The notes: a model not told the origin generated them from the sequence alone. Positions 10,880 through 22,904 are shown, counted from the stretch's first letter. The stretch is 64,000 nt of DNA from Myxocyprinus asiaticus (GCF_019703515.2 NC_059356.1:20117197-20181196), one strand, 5' to 3'. Numbers and translations are program-made.

Positions 10880-12048
10880 AAAAAAAATATAATGGATTAC
10901 ACTGTGTTAATTGAATGGCTTAAAAATTCATTATATTGTGCATGCAGGGTTCATATAGGAAAAGTTGACAAAATTGCTTTTAAACTGGTGGTCGTGTTGA
11001 AGAACAGTAAGTTGATAGAATTAATGTCTATAACCATAGAACATATGGATTTGTACCTGTATGCACATGCAATGTATTGAAGAGCACTGTTAACCTTCTG
11101 ACCTTCACTCTCAAAACATGCTTGTTGCATATATCATCACAGATCATTCACCCTCAAGAATCTTGGGCATATCTCTGTGTATTGGTGGTGATTTTAATGG
11201 TTGAATTTCATTGGGAGACTGCATTGATTGCAGAGCGGTTCCCAGGGTCCTTCTCTCCAGGGAGAGATCTGGATTGTCGTGTGGATCTCTCCACCATCAT
11301 TAAAGCCAATGAGATGCACAATAGGTCAGGGAGATGAGATAACATTGTCTGCCATTGAGCCGCAGGTGGGAAGCTCAACAGGGCATTATTAGGTGTCCTG
11401 GTCCCAGGGTATAGCATTGCTCATGGCCTCAGGGGCTCTGCCCCACCATCTGCCATTTCTTTCTCTTTCCCAACCTTGTTTTTGCTCCCTCTCTCCTCAG
11501 ACATGATCTCGGACATACTTTTCAGAGTGTGTATATGTGCAATCAGTGTTCCAGTGTCTCCTTAATGACAAATCACCACTCGTTTGTTCTGTCATCAAGG
11601 AGCCTTCTAGTTGTACATGAAAAAGTTGAACGAGAGGTCTGCATGTTGATCTCCTGTGTCCATGCATTCCTCATTCTTAAGAGCCTTTCCCTTTCCTGAA
11701 TCTAGTCTATCTGTTATGATTTTTGTTCTTTGAGACAAATGCTCTCTGTCCAATAACAAAAGATCAGCAACAGCTACAGAAAAGCAGATGACAAAGGATG
11801 TTGCAAGTGATATCGCCACATAAAGCCTCTCATTGAAGTTTGACCTGTTTCTGCATTTGTTCTCTTTGTAGCACTTTTGAGCGTAAAGCAATTAGGAGTC
11901 ATAGACTGGTTGTCTTTGTCCTTACATTAACCCCGATAGAGTTACAAGATAGCAAACAGGTAATTTTATCTCAAGACATTTTCTGGTTTCTTGTCCCTAA
12001 AATGCTCTAATGAGAGGAACTATTTTCTTTCGCCACAGCTGCTTTAAT
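10880..12048. other. Mostly unique non-coding stretch
   Basis: No gene is called. The segment at about 11140-11460 is less AT-rich than its surroundings and free of recognised repeats. It is a candidate conserved non-coding element, without proof. Confidence 0.4.
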
Positions 12049-12051
12049 ACA

Positions 12052-12593
12052 GTCTGAGCCTTCGTTGCTAGTTCGAAAACGTCAGTTTAGAACTAGCAAC
12101 GGAGGATAGCGAGGCTTGCACTACTTTACTGGAGGACTTACTGGAGTAACAAGTTTGTGCGTGTGTGAGTTAGTGTCGTGTTAGTGATATCTCGCTTCTT
12201 GGATTACCTTTTTTTGTTGCAGCTCTCATCAGAAGTAACATCGCTTTAAAATCACCAAGTTGCGTGCCGCCATATACCCGTTGTAAACCTTAATAACTTT
12301 TTTCATCCCCATTGAGATGCAGGGGTGTGCTGACATGACGACTCTTTTTTTCTCTCACGAGTATGTTTGGGCCTTAAGTGTGTGTTACACATATAATGTG
12401 TGTCCACGAGTGTGAGAGTGTGTGTGAGAGGGGGAGCGTGAGGTTTTTTCATACAGATATTTCAGATAATATAGAAACTGTTATATTGATCAAGTGTATC
12501 TAGCTTTGATACAGCTCAAGCCTTCGTTGCTAATTCAAAAACGTCACGTTAGAACTAGCAACGGAGGATGTGCTGCTTTTCAGCATAGGATTA

Positions 12594-12641
<48 letters not shown>

Positions 12642-12740
12642 CGTGTGTAAGTGCAGGGGAGACGAGGGAGCGCGAGGGCTCTTTTTAACCGAAATTTAAA
12701 TACATTTATGTAGGATATTTTAGACATTGTTTTGATGTTC
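12052..12740. repeat. Diverged tandem duplication, each unit starting with a hairpin
   Basis: Two units begin with nearly the same block: CCTTCGTTGCTAGTTC, a 15-bp loop, then GAACTAGCAACGGAGG (12058-12107 and 12520-12570). Each block is an inverted repeat with a 16-bp stem and one mismatch in the first copy. Later parts also match loosely: a GTGTGT run, GAGGG-AGCG-GAGG and ATATTT-AGA. The period is about 465 bp. A (GT)n tract lies in unit two at 12597-12640. Confidence 0.7.
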
Positions 12741-13034
12741 TTAACCGATTTACTTTAGCCAATGTCTTGTTTTAATTGGTCATTCTGTTGTGGTAGCCTG
12801 TAGGGCTCTTTGAAATAACTGAAATAATTTGGCGAAGTGATATGGAACCGTTATGCGGTCAAGACCTGGAACTATTTTATAGCCGTGCATTTCCTTGAAA
12901 AATAATTGCACACCTTAGAATGTCCATGAACCAATCAGAATCAAGCATTCAACAGACCCGTGGTATAAAGTACGTTAATGCATGAACATTCCAAATCAGG
13001 TTTCAAGAAATAACAATGAATATTTTTTAATGCA

Positions 13035-13260
13035 TTTGTTCATCTTAGTTAATGTTAATTTATACATATTGTTCATTTTTAGTTAATGTTAGTTCTTAAT
13101 GATGTAACATTACCAATTTTTTATATTAAACCTCATTAGTAGGCCTTTGTGTAGAGACGAACATAAACCAAGATTACAAATGCTGTAAAAGTATTGTTCA
13201 TTTTTTCATGTAAACTCATTGTGTAATGTTATGCACAACCTTTTTTCAACGTGTTAACAA
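13035..13260. mobile_element. Fragment of the TTAGTTAATGTTA repeat family
   Basis: It shares the blocks TTAGTTAATGTTA, GATTACAAATGCTGTAAAAG and TATTGTTCAT with the better-preserved element at 20715-21055. Confidence 0.6.
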
Positions 13261-14250
13261 TAAATTTAATGAAAAGCAATCAAACAATGCCCCCATGGAT
13301 AGATTATCCTAGATGTAAATATTTTCATGCACTTTCTCAAGGACTCCTAAACTAACTTTTGTTCACTGAATAGTAAATACTTGTCCTTGTTGATCTCTTT
13401 CACTGATTCATCTTGTATTCACTGGTGATTTAAATCTCAGTACAAAACAAAGGATTTATTTATTTGTTGTAAATATCACTCCATGTTGTGATAATTTGCT
13501 GTCATTATAGGGCCTAATTGAACTTTTACATATTGACTATAAGGTTTTTTTTACAACACTACTATCAGAATATTTTAAAAAGAAACATGAATTGATTTTA
13601 TTTATTCATTATTCTTGATTTTATTCTGTATGATGTGAAAGCATTTATCTGATTTTCATTTCAAATAAAACACAAGCCTACAGTTTTGTTTCTTTTTTTT
13701 CTTTCTACCGTCAATGATGATTCTTAGAGAGAATTCGCTGGCAGCCTATTGTTGCTATAGTAACGAACGCAACTTCCACCCACTCTCTCAAAGTGCGCTC
13801 TCTCATTTCAGTTAATTTTGTGGTTATTTTTCGTTATTTCAGAAGACAGCATGCTTCATACATTAGGAAAGACAGCATTATTTTAAAGAGGGTAAACTTT
13901 ATCATTCAACTGATCTGTGTACAAGCATTTAGACACTTACGTTAGATGCGCTCTGTCCATTCTGGATGAATGCGCCTCCTTGAATGAGTGGGTTTTTCCG
14001 CACATTTACTTTAACTGCTCACACAATGTCAATGGTATTTCAAGACTAGTGGATTTGTGATTTATAATCGATTTATAATCAATTGCCAAATTCAGAAATT
14101 ACTTGAGTGGCAATAATCTAAAATAATAATGATAAATTCAATAAATAAATAAAAACAAGCAGGGCAGCAGGCCAAATCAGTCGCCAGGCCACCGGGATTT
14201 CCATCGTCACTCCCAATGGCTAGACCGGGCCTGTTGTCAGGTTGATTCAG
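13261..14250. other. Non-coding stretch with an X-box-like palindrome
   Basis: No gene is seen. GTTGCTATAGTAAC at 13751-13764 resembles the RFX-type X-box consensus. It lies in a more GC-rich patch (13735-13800) inside AT-rich DNA. Confidence 0.4.
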
Positions 14251-14252
14251 TT

Positions 14253-14619
14253 CAGTGTTAGGTGTAATCTGATTATGAAGTAATTAGTTACTGTAATCTA
14301 CTTTTAGATAAAAAAGTAGTTACAAGAAAGCATTACATTTTAAATTCTTTACTCACTTGCAGTTAAGGTAATTAACTTTCATTCATATGTACCTCTATTT
14401 TTTGTTTTATTTTGTTTTCTTTGATAGATTAAGGGTTTGCAACACTAAGGAGAAAAACAAAGGTGTTGTGAAAAGTGTTAGAAAGTAACTTGAAAGTAGA
14501 GTAATTAGTAATGTGATTACTATTCCAATGAAGTAATCATTAAGGTAATCTGATTAAAATTTTAGAGAAGTAATTAGTAATTTGTAGCTGATTACTTTTT
14601 AGTAATTAACCCAACACTG
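14253..14619. mobile_element. hAT-like MITE (CAGTGTTRGG ends)
   Basis: It begins CAGTGTTAGGTGTAATCTG and ends GTAATTAACCCAACACTG. The subterminal GTAATYAGTTAC repeats are typical of this fish family. The flanking 8-mers are not clearly duplicated, so the copy is old. Relatives lie at 38090-38363 and 61739-62780. Confidence 0.75.
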
Positions 14620-14712
14620 GTCATGTTAAATAATATTTTTGACTTGAATAAAACTTGTTAATTTAGATGAGTAAAACATGTTTACTGTGTATAATTTGTA
14701 GTAAAAATAAAT

Positions 14713-15454
14713 GAGGGCTGTCAATCGACTAAATTTTGTAATCGAATTAATTACATGGTATGATGATTCATTAATCAAATTAATCTCATATATAAATATC
14801 TGATGAGAAAGCCTTTCAAATAACAATAATGATTGAAGAATTATACATTGTTTTATTTAAATAATTATAAATAGAATATATATGTATTATAAAAAAATGT
14901 TTTTTTTAATTGCATTACATTATAGTGGCAAATGTGTAAAGCATTGAAATTATTGGCCTACAGTCCACAGCAATCCATTTTGTAACTGAATTTGTCAATC
15001 TGTCCGAGATAGATTTATTTAAAAGGCTTGTCTAAGGACACGTCAATGTACATCAGGATGCTTTTTGAGCATCTCACTTTGGTTGCATCCTAAACATAGT
15101 GTTTTTAGGTCACTGTGTCAAGTTTAATGTAGTTTGAAACTTAGAAAAACATGTCTTGAGATCCCTCTGTTTGGATTTGTGCTTCATCAAGTTGTGTTTG
15201 AACTCAAGAACGTGTTGTCATCTTGTGCTGTTCTGATCTTGTGCTGTAAGTATGTGGTTTGTTCTCTGTATAAGCTGCACGTTACCTTTACAGCTGGAGT
15301 TTCGCTCACTGCCTGTAGAAAACAGGTGGTATTTCAAGCTTGAATTGCTCCAATTATAGGAATTTTCCATATTACGGTCAGGGAACATTATTAATTGTGT
15401 ACATTTTTTATATAATTAATCACACTGAATTTACGTGTTAAATCGACAGCCCTC
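14713..15454. mobile_element. hAT-type element with GAGGGCTGTC ends and perfect 8-bp duplication
   Basis: The left end is GAGGGCTGTCAATCGACTAA and the right end TTAAATCGACAGCCCTC. AAATAAAT is duplicated exactly at 14705-14712 and 15455-15462. It is 742 bp with no transposase. Small open frames inside it (15134-15343 and others) do not resemble transposase. Confidence 0.87.
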
Positions 15455-15462
15455 AAATAAAT

Positions 15463-16747
15463 ATATTATATAAGAAATATGCCAAAAAAAAGTTTGAACC
15501 CCACTGCACTTTTATTTATTTTTTTCCACTAGACCCGAATGCTTTCATGCTTTGAGATAAAAGAAGTCACATCATTCCCCATCCACACCTTTATCTCCTT
15601 ATTTTAATTGTAAATTTATTGTAAACACAATAAAACGGCAGCCTGCATTCAAAGAGCTTTTGACTGGTCTGATTGAAAATCAGTTTGCAGATAAAGAAAA
15701 GGGAAGCATTCTATAGCAAGTGAGAGACCATTTCAATCCCAACAAAAGTATGTGAGAATGTGTGGAGGAAGCTTTCAGTGCCAGAATTTACATTCAAAAG
15801 GCTAACAGAGTGAGGACAATGGAGCACCTGGAAACATTCAGGGGGACACAGTGTGACTCTGTCAAAACCTCCTTCTGCCTGAGGTGATTCAACAGGTTCA
15901 AGAAATAAAAAAAAATAAAATAAATGGTAATTGAAGATGATGAGCCCTCGCCATGCTTAAGATGAACGATGATGGTGGTGGTTATCATCTCCAGGCTTGG
16001 TATATGGACCAAATTTTCCTGGTTATCACTCAGTATGATTTGTAGAGCATCCTGTACAAGTTTTTTCTTAGTAGCCAAGCTATGGGGTGGATGGTTAAAG
16101 CATGAATCTGTCAGTGGACTGCTCTGTACACATTGTGGCCAGACCTCTAGTCCTGGTCACCTTTTGATCTGAGGCCAAGGTGTCAAATCTGAGATGATTC
16201 CTCTAACACACGTGTGGACCATCACTCTACACATGACATACACAAGAAGAACGTCAGGGATATTGAATTAAGGCTTGCTGTCTGGAGGAGCATGTGGGTT
16301 GTTATCTCCAATTACAATACACCAAACGTTTAGAACTTTTTCAAACTTTCAATTAAATTCACTATGTGACCTTTAGGACTTGGGTACTGTAGGTCATATG
16401 GTGACCTTATTGTAAAACAGGCAAAACACTCTCTTTTGATGTGTCGTACTGTTCGTTCCCTTTGAAGATCTCAAATAACAGTTGTAAGGGCTCTTACCTG
16501 TTTTGACTTTCAACATGCCATTCCACATATTTCTGGTTCCCAGTCAATTAAGACGTTGTTTTATAAACATCCAAGAATTGCAGACATTCTGTCCACAACA
16601 GTTGTTGTAATCTGGTGGGTTGCGAACAAAAAATGCATTGCAGGTCTGTTCTGTTCTGGGTTTTGGACATGGGTAAAACAATGCTAATAAAACACAACTA
16701 AACATATAATCGTGCAGGATACCAACAGAAATAGGCTTATCAACTTC
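15463..16747. other. Non-coding stretch
   Basis: Nothing recognisable. Open frames are short and lack family similarity. Confidence 0.5.
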
Positions 16748-16751
16748 TTAA

Positions 16752-17337
16752 TAGGATAGTTCACCCAAAAAAATGTAATTCATCATTTACTCACCCTCAT
16801 GCCATCCCAGATATGTATGACTTTCTTTTTTCTGCAGAACACAAGCAAAGATATTTAGAAGAATATCTCAGCTCTGTAGGTCCAATGCAAGTGAATGGTG
16901 ACCAAAACTTTGAAGGTCCAAAAAGCATATAAGGGCAGCATAAATGTAATCCATACGACTCCAGTGGTTAAATCCATGTATTCAGAAGAGATATGATAGG
17001 TATGGGTGACAAAACAGATCAGTATTTACATCCTTTTTTACTGTAAATCTACACTTTCACTTCCACATTCAGCCACCTGCTGGTCATGGCTGATAAAAGG
17101 TGGAGAACTATAGTAAAACAAGACTTAAATATTGATCTTTTTTCTCACTTTTATCCTTTTTAGGACCTTCTGAGTTCTGGTCACCATTCACTTGCACCGT
17201 ATGGACCTACAGAGCTGAAACATTCTTCTAAAAATATTTGTTTGTGTTCTGCAGAAGAAAGAAAGTCAGACACATCTGGGATGGAATTTGGGTGAGTAAA
17301 TTATGAGAGAATTGTAATTTTTGGGTGAACTATCCCT
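16752..17337. mobile_element. TTAA-type foldback MITE, copy 2
   Basis: TTAA at 16748-16751 precedes TAGGATAGTTCACCC, and GGGTGAACTATCCCT is followed by TTAA at 17338-17341. It belongs to the same family as 3359-4027. The right half from about 17046, with 24 bp of outside flank, is repeated at 22527-22843. Confidence 0.85.
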
Positions 17338-17382
17338 TTAAGTTGACTTGCTCTGTGTTATATATATATATATATATATTTT

Positions 17383-18648
17383 TTTATCCCCTTTTCTTTT
17401 ATTACAACATTCTCATGTCCCAGCTGGAGCACTGTACTGGTATTCAGGGCACAATTCTTAAATGGTTTCGGTCCTAGCTAACTAATAGAAGGTTCTCCGT
17501 CAGTCTTGGTCAGTTTACATCCTCTGCTGCACATCTCTCGTGTGGTGTGCCACAGGGCTCGATTCTTGCCCCCGTTCTATTTTCTCTATACATGCTTCCT
17601 TTGGGATCCATTTTTAACAAATATGGTGTTTCCTTTCACTGTTATGCTGACAACACACAAATCTATTTACCACTGAAGCGAAATTATAAATATGCCATAG
17701 AGCCGCTATTTGCCTGTTTAAAGGAGCTAAAATTATGGCTAACACAATTTGTTTAAAATCTGAATGAGAATAAAACATAAAATATTCTGTTTGGACCCAA
17801 CGACAGCAATAATGTGTCCTATTTCGAATTAGGCTGTCTCGCTCCTTTTACCACATCCTGCACAAAGAACTTGGGCTTCTTGTTTGATAGCAGCCTAGTT
17901 AATAAACAAATTAATGCTGTGGTTAGATCAGGGATCTTCCACTTGCGACTTCTCTCTAAATTAAAACCTTTTCTTTCTGATAAAAACCTCCAAACAGTAA
18001 TTCATGCTTTTATCATGTCACGCTTGGATCACTGTAACTCCCTCTATTTTGGTGTAAATCAAGCTTCTATTTGTTGTCTACAAATGGTCCAAAATGCTGC
18101 AGCCAGATTTCTGAAGGGCAGGCGTAAATATAATCACATTACTCCTATCTTAATGTCACTACACTGGCTGCCGGTCCGATTTAGAATTGATTTTAAAATT
18201 CTTCTTTTTGTCTATAAATCACTGAACAACAAAGTGCCAATATATCTCTCTGATTTACTGCGCCAGCACATTCGCTTAGATCTGGGGACCTGGGATTTCT
18301 ATCTGTTCCCAGATCTAGATTGAAGCAAAGAGGCGATCGAGCATTTGCCATAGCTGGCCCAAAGCCTGCCTGTATACATCAGAACTGCTCCATCTCTTTC
18401 TGTTTTTAAAACTAGTCTTAAAACATATTTCTTCTTACTGGCTTTTAATTCACCATGAATCTATGTTGGATGTGCTGACCTTTGAGGTATTCCTGTTTTT
18501 GCTGTGTTCACTTTTATATTTCTGTTTTATTGACCCTGTATATATATTGTACAGCACTTTGCTCAGCCTCGGTTGTTTTTAAGTGTGCTTTATAAATAAC
18601 ATTTGACTTGAGTTGCTATTATCCTGGAACTGGACTGAAAAAAAAAAA
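17383..18648 (+). mobile_element. 5'-truncated L2-like LINE
   Basis: A degenerate reverse transcriptase (17440-18330) is followed by a 3' UTR, a tail motif GTGCTTTATAAATAACATTTG with TTGACTTGAG, and an A-rich end at 18638-18648. It sits between sequence blocks that are adjacent in the related locus at 22820-22900, so it inserted after that locus was duplicated or into one copy only. Confidence 0.8.
17440..18330 (+). pseudogene. L2-like LINE reverse transcriptase, degenerate
   Basis: Landmarks in order are GVPQGSILAPVLFSLYMLPL (partly upstream of the first ATG), the catalytic box CYADNTQIYL, a stop near 17754, then KNLGFLFDSSL, the MSRLDHCNSLYFG block and the LHWLPV block near the C-terminus. 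The second catalytic aspartate is changed (YADN instead of YADD) and there are in-frame stops, so the copy is inactive. Block order fits the L2/CR1 group of fish LINEs. Confidence 0.83.
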
Positions 18649-18649
18649 A

Positions 18650-19640
18650 GCTACTTACCACAGCTGTGATGGGATTCCTAATACAGCTGCTGAGGGAGTG
18701 ACAGTATATTTTGCATCTTTCTCTCTTCTGACTGTCGCAATACGCCCTCTCTATTTTTTTCCTCTTGTGGAAAGTCGTGGAAATGTAAAAGTTTGTTTTT
18801 TATCTTTTGCTGTTGGAGCATATGTGTAAGCACAAAAATAATAATAATTGTTGTGGTCTCCTATTCACTGCTATAGAAGGTCTCTTGTGCAACATTTTGG
18901 TAAAACAAACCTGTTAGTAGAATTTGGGATGCATCTGTGAAAAATTATTAAAGCAACTCAACTCATGCTCCCACATGTGCTATATGAGTCAGTAACAGAC
19001 ACCTCAAACCGTGAGGTGTGACCTGTGCACCCGGACTAACATGCTTAGAAGTGCTGATTATCAACATATCCCCCATTTGAACCATGTCGTCATATATCCT
19101 GAGTGTGTTCTCAGCTTCTTTCCATTCATTAATCTTACTACCATGTCCAACGGGGGGCTTTGGGGTGCCTGGTTGTTTTTGGTATTTCTGCTGTCCTGTT
19201 TTGTTGTAGTGAAACAGATAAGCAGCAAGGCCTGATTTGTCCCAGGCACAGTAGATATGCTTGTGCACATCCAAGAGGCTAATGATTTTAGCAGATGACC
19301 CCACTCTAACCCTCAACACAGCCTTGCACCCCAGAAGACCTCCAATATCATGATTTACATTCGCCTGATAAACAAAAATGCTCAGCATGGGATAAACCAG
19401 TACAGCACATTTGCACAGGAACGGGCAGCTAGCACAATGCATGTTGCTGATCAGACAGTGCATGGACTACATTGTAAGAGACCAGCTGGTATTACATAAA
19501 TACAGAATACTGCTCTAAATGTCTAGTAAAAAAAAGTAGTAAAATAACTCTTTTTAAAATTGACAGTTCTGACTCTAAATTCTGATTGGATGAGCCCCCT
19601 TCACAGCCATTGTAATATGCAGAGAAATGCACAGCTACAT
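18650..19640. other. Non-coding stretch with an unexplained 166-codon minus-strand frame
   Basis: The minus strand is open from 19463 to 18963 (166 codons). I recognise no domain, signal peptide or repeat in the translation, and see no flanking splice structure. It may be chance or an old transposon fragment, so it is not called as a gene. Confidence 0.35.
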
Positions 19641-19900
19641 TAAAGTCCCTGTGAATTAGATTGAAGAGCGCAGTTTTCTTGTCTGTGTTGACATATTTTC
19701 TATTGAAACAGGAAGTTTGGGCAGGACATAATGAAGGGTTAGTTCATTTTTTTTTAAATAGCCGATTGGCTTTTGTTAACATCACAGCTGTGAACATAAT
19801 TTGCTTCTTTCTATCGCTAGTCAGGTGGTAATAGGGGGAGGGGCATTCTCAGTTTAGAAAGCATTTAAATGGACAAAATGAGGGAGTGCAGTGTGAGTCA
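19641..19900. repeat. Dispersed repeat shared with the grifin intron
   Basis: The blocks CTGTGTTGACATATTTTCTA, TTGAAACAGGAAGTTTGGGC and AGGACATAATGAAGGGTT match 48395-48455. It is an unclassified interspersed repeat. Confidence 0.6.
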
Positions 19901-20123
19901 TCAATATTTTTGGTTTGTATGCCCAGAGAGACTGTAAATATAAAATGCTGATACCTGCAGAAAGTTAAATTTAGGAGTTCACTAGCAAATAGATGGCTCT
20001 AAAGCTAACAGATATGAGATAAAATCCACAGAAGTTAGATTTTGATTTACTGGGGGTTTTAATGTGGCATGCTGCTAGATTGCTTGGCAGCCATAAACAG
20101 TACACATAGGCAAATAAAAAAAT

Positions 20124-20565
20124 TAAAAAAATGTCTCCCTGTTTTCTCCCCAATTTGGAATGCCCAATTCCCAATGCACTCTAGTTCCTCGTGGTGGCAT
20201 AGTGACATGCCTCAATCTGGGTGGCAGAGGACGAATCTCAGTTGCCTCTGTGTCTGAGACTGTCAGTCTGCGCATCTTATCACGTGACTTGTTGAGCACA
20301 TTAACACGGAGACCTAGTGCGTGTGGAGGCTTATGCTATTCTTCGCAGCATCCACGCACAACTCAACACGTGCCCCACCAAGAGTGAGAACCACATTATA
20401 GCAACCACGAGGAGGTTAACCCAACGTGACTCTACCCACCCTAGCAACCGGGCCAATTGGTTGCTTAGGAAGCCTGACTGGAGTCACTCAGCACACCCTG
20501 GATTTGAACTTGCGACTCCAGGTATGGTAGTCAGTGTCTTTACTTGCTGAGCTACCCAGGCCCCC
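20124..20565 (-). mobile_element. Full-length tRNA-derived SINE (about 442 bp)
   Basis: On the minus strand it starts GGGGGCCTGGGTAGCTCAGC, with an A-box, then a B-box-like AAGTTCAAATCC, followed by a long body ending GGGCATTCCAAATTGGGG and a T/A-rich tail. It is the intact counterpart of the split copy at 245-2038. Open frames read through it are incidental. Confidence 0.88.
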
Positions 20566-20715
20566 ATAATATTAGATTTTTAATGCAATGTTGTTTAAAA
20601 TGTCATTAAATATTCCTTACATTTTATCATGTTTTTGCCACTGTTTTTCAAAAGCAAAAGGCAATTAGAGGCCTCTTGTGTCTTACTGCATTTAAATGAC
20701 ATAAAAAAATATATT

Positions 20716-21054
20716 AGTAACACTATATAATAAGGTCCCATTCGTTACATTTGTTGATGCATTAGTTATCATGAACTAACAATGAACAATATATTTTTGC
20801 AGCATTCATTAACCTTTCTTAATGTTAGTTAAAAACATTTTTTTCATAGTTAGTTCATGTAAGTTCATAGTGCTTTAACTAATGTTAACAAATAGAACTT
20901 CTGTTTTGAAAAATGTATTAGTATATGTTGAAATTAACATTAACTAAGATTAATAAATGGTGTAAAAGTGTTGTTCATTGTTAGTTCATGTTAACTAATG
21001 TTGTTTACTAATGGAACCTTATTGTAAAGTGTTACCAAAATATTATATTATTCA
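20716..21054. mobile_element. MITE with AATAAGGTYCC-type inverted ends
   Basis: The left end GTAACACTATATAATAAGG and right end CCTTATTGTAAAGTGTTAC are imperfect inverted repeats. Internal TTAGTTAATGTTA and AACTAATGTTAAC blocks recur in both orientations. The flanks AAATATAT and AAAATATT may be a decayed duplication. Confidence 0.75.
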
Positions 21055-21572
21055 AGATGGTTTTAACTGTATGTCTTTTTCAAGAAAAATACAATTATCT
21101 TGTTATATTCATATATGATATATAATTGTATTACTTGGCTCTCTGGAATACTCAATTCTGATTGGTCAATGGTGCCATCCAGCAGTCAGATATTGCTCTG
21201 TAACAATCGTACATGCAGAGATTAAGACATATGAGACCGCTCATCCGGTTTCTGCGAGCCGTCTCACCTGCTTCTTGGATCACTGTGCGATCTGTACAAG
21301 TAAGCTAATAAAATCATTTAAAATCAAATCAATGTTTCATGTGCATTTATTTATTTATTTGGCAAGTAGTCTTGTAATAGGCTGAATATTGAGGAGTCAG
21401 ACGATCATATTTACGAAGTAAACACCAACAGAACTCCGATGCAAACCAGAGGTTGATTCCAGCTGTTCAGCGATTTCTATCTTCTCAAATTACATAATGT
21501 CAACACAAATCAATATTTTATGTCCATGTATTTATTTATTTGGTTAGTAGCTGTGTAATAAGTGGGATAATG
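21055..21572. other. AT-rich non-coding stretch
   Basis: No gene is seen. ATTCTGATTGGTCAATGG near 21157 matches the reverse complement of a block at 51812-51833 and resembles 12893-12915, so a dispersed repeat edge is likely here. Confidence 0.45.
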
Positions 21573-21681
21573 TACAGTCAGTCAGTTGTTATCGCAAAAT
21601 AATCCCCTTCAGGGTGATACAAGATCCTGATCACCCTGTCTGGGTTTACTGTGTGATAACAACTAACTGACTGTACATCGG
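21573..21681. repeat. Inverted repeat (foldback MITE core)
   Basis: GTACAGTCAGTCAGTTGTTATC on the left is mirrored by GATAACAACTAACTGACTGTAC on the right. An inner arm, CAGGGTGAT...ATCACCCTG, flanks a short centre. It would fold into a near-continuous stem of about 45 bp. Confidence 0.8.
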
Positions 21682-22432
21682 ATCCCGAGTTGAAACTAGG
21701 AAGTAATAGCGTTCGCATAATCAGACAGATTTGAAGGTTGCATTTTTCCCATTAACATTACATTTTTACTCCACTGATGGTTAGGTTTAGGTTTGGGGTT
21801 TGGGTTGGGGGGTACAGCTGATAAAATATGCATTCCTCCTTACTATATTACAGCTTGTATAGCTGAAAACAACTCACTTCACAACTCGCTTATGGTGCCC
21901 CTCTGTGAACTTTTCACCTGGAAAATGGAGCTCACGCTTGACCATATGTCCAACAACTCTTACCGCTTTTGCAGTGTTTTAGATTTCGGTAAGCACAGAC
22001 CGATTTCAGCTAAAGAAAAGTCAACCTGCTGTTTCTGATTTCACTGTGAGATCAGTCTGTGGCTTCAGACAGCAGCAGATGCAGTACAAGTCAACCTGTC
22101 AGGCCTGCTAGTCCTATCTTATCAAAGTGCTGGAAATAGAGGGTCGGGCGACACTATGGCTGTCTTGACAAGTGTGAAATGTCACAAACACAGTGTAATG
22201 TGCCACGCACTGTGTCTAGGAGTGCTTCTAAACACTCTCCCATATTTCAAGATCTACTTTAGAATTCAAGTGGTATATTGCCATGCTCTGACTCACTGCT
22301 CTCAGCATGATGCAACAGTGAAGTTGAACAAATAAACTTGAATGAATTTTAATTAAAAGGTTCAGTTGAAATGTTCATTGAATCCAGGTTATATTCAACT
22401 TTTCTGGGTTGGTTTCATTTTTAAAATTGTTT
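21682..22432. other. Non-coding stretch
   Basis: No recognised gene or repeat. A TTAGGTTTAGGTTTGGGG patch near 21781 is telomere-like but short. Confidence 0.5.
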
Positions 22433-22524
22433 AAAGGTGAAGTATGTAATTTCTGTGCCCCAAAAATATTGTCCTGGTTTACATGCATGTACATGTGCAC
22501 TCAGTAACTTTTTCCTTGTGTCAA
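22433..22524. mobile_element. Fused short MITE ends
   Basis: TTTAAAGGTGAAGTATGTAATTTC is one fish MITE terminus. It is followed at about 22495-22523 by GTGCACTCAGTAACTTTTTCC, the subterminal sequence of the element at 22905-23295. Both are fragments. Confidence 0.6.
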
Positions 22525-22526
22525 AT

Positions 22527-22816
22527 CTACACTTTCACTTCCACATTCAGCCACCTGCTGGTCATGGCTGATAAAAGGTGGAGAATTATAGTAAAAGAGG
22601 ACTTAAATATTGATCTTTTCTTCTCACTTTTATCCTTTTTAGGACCTTCTGAGTTCTGGATACCATTCACTTGCATTGTATGGACCTACAGAGCTGAAAC
22701 ATTCTTCTAAAAATATTTGTTTGTGTTCTGCAGAAGATAGAAAGTCAGACACATCTGGGATGGAATGAGGGTGAGTAAATGATGAGAGAATTTTCATTTT
22801 TGGGTGAACTATCCCT
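22527..22816. mobile_element. Right half of a TTAA-type foldback MITE, duplicated locus
   Basis: It is almost identical to 17046-17337, including the interior CAGCCACCTGCTGGTCATGG block, and ends GGGTGAACTATCCCT with TTAA at 22817-22820. The following GTTGACTTGCTTTGTGTTATAT matches 17342-17363 outside the element. This points to locus duplication rather than independent insertion. Confidence 0.8.
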
Positions 22817-22904
22817 TTAAGTTGACTTGCTTTGTGTTATATTACCCTTTAATTGGATTGGGGGGGGATTACTTACCACAGATGTGATGGGATTTCTCAT
22901 TTAA

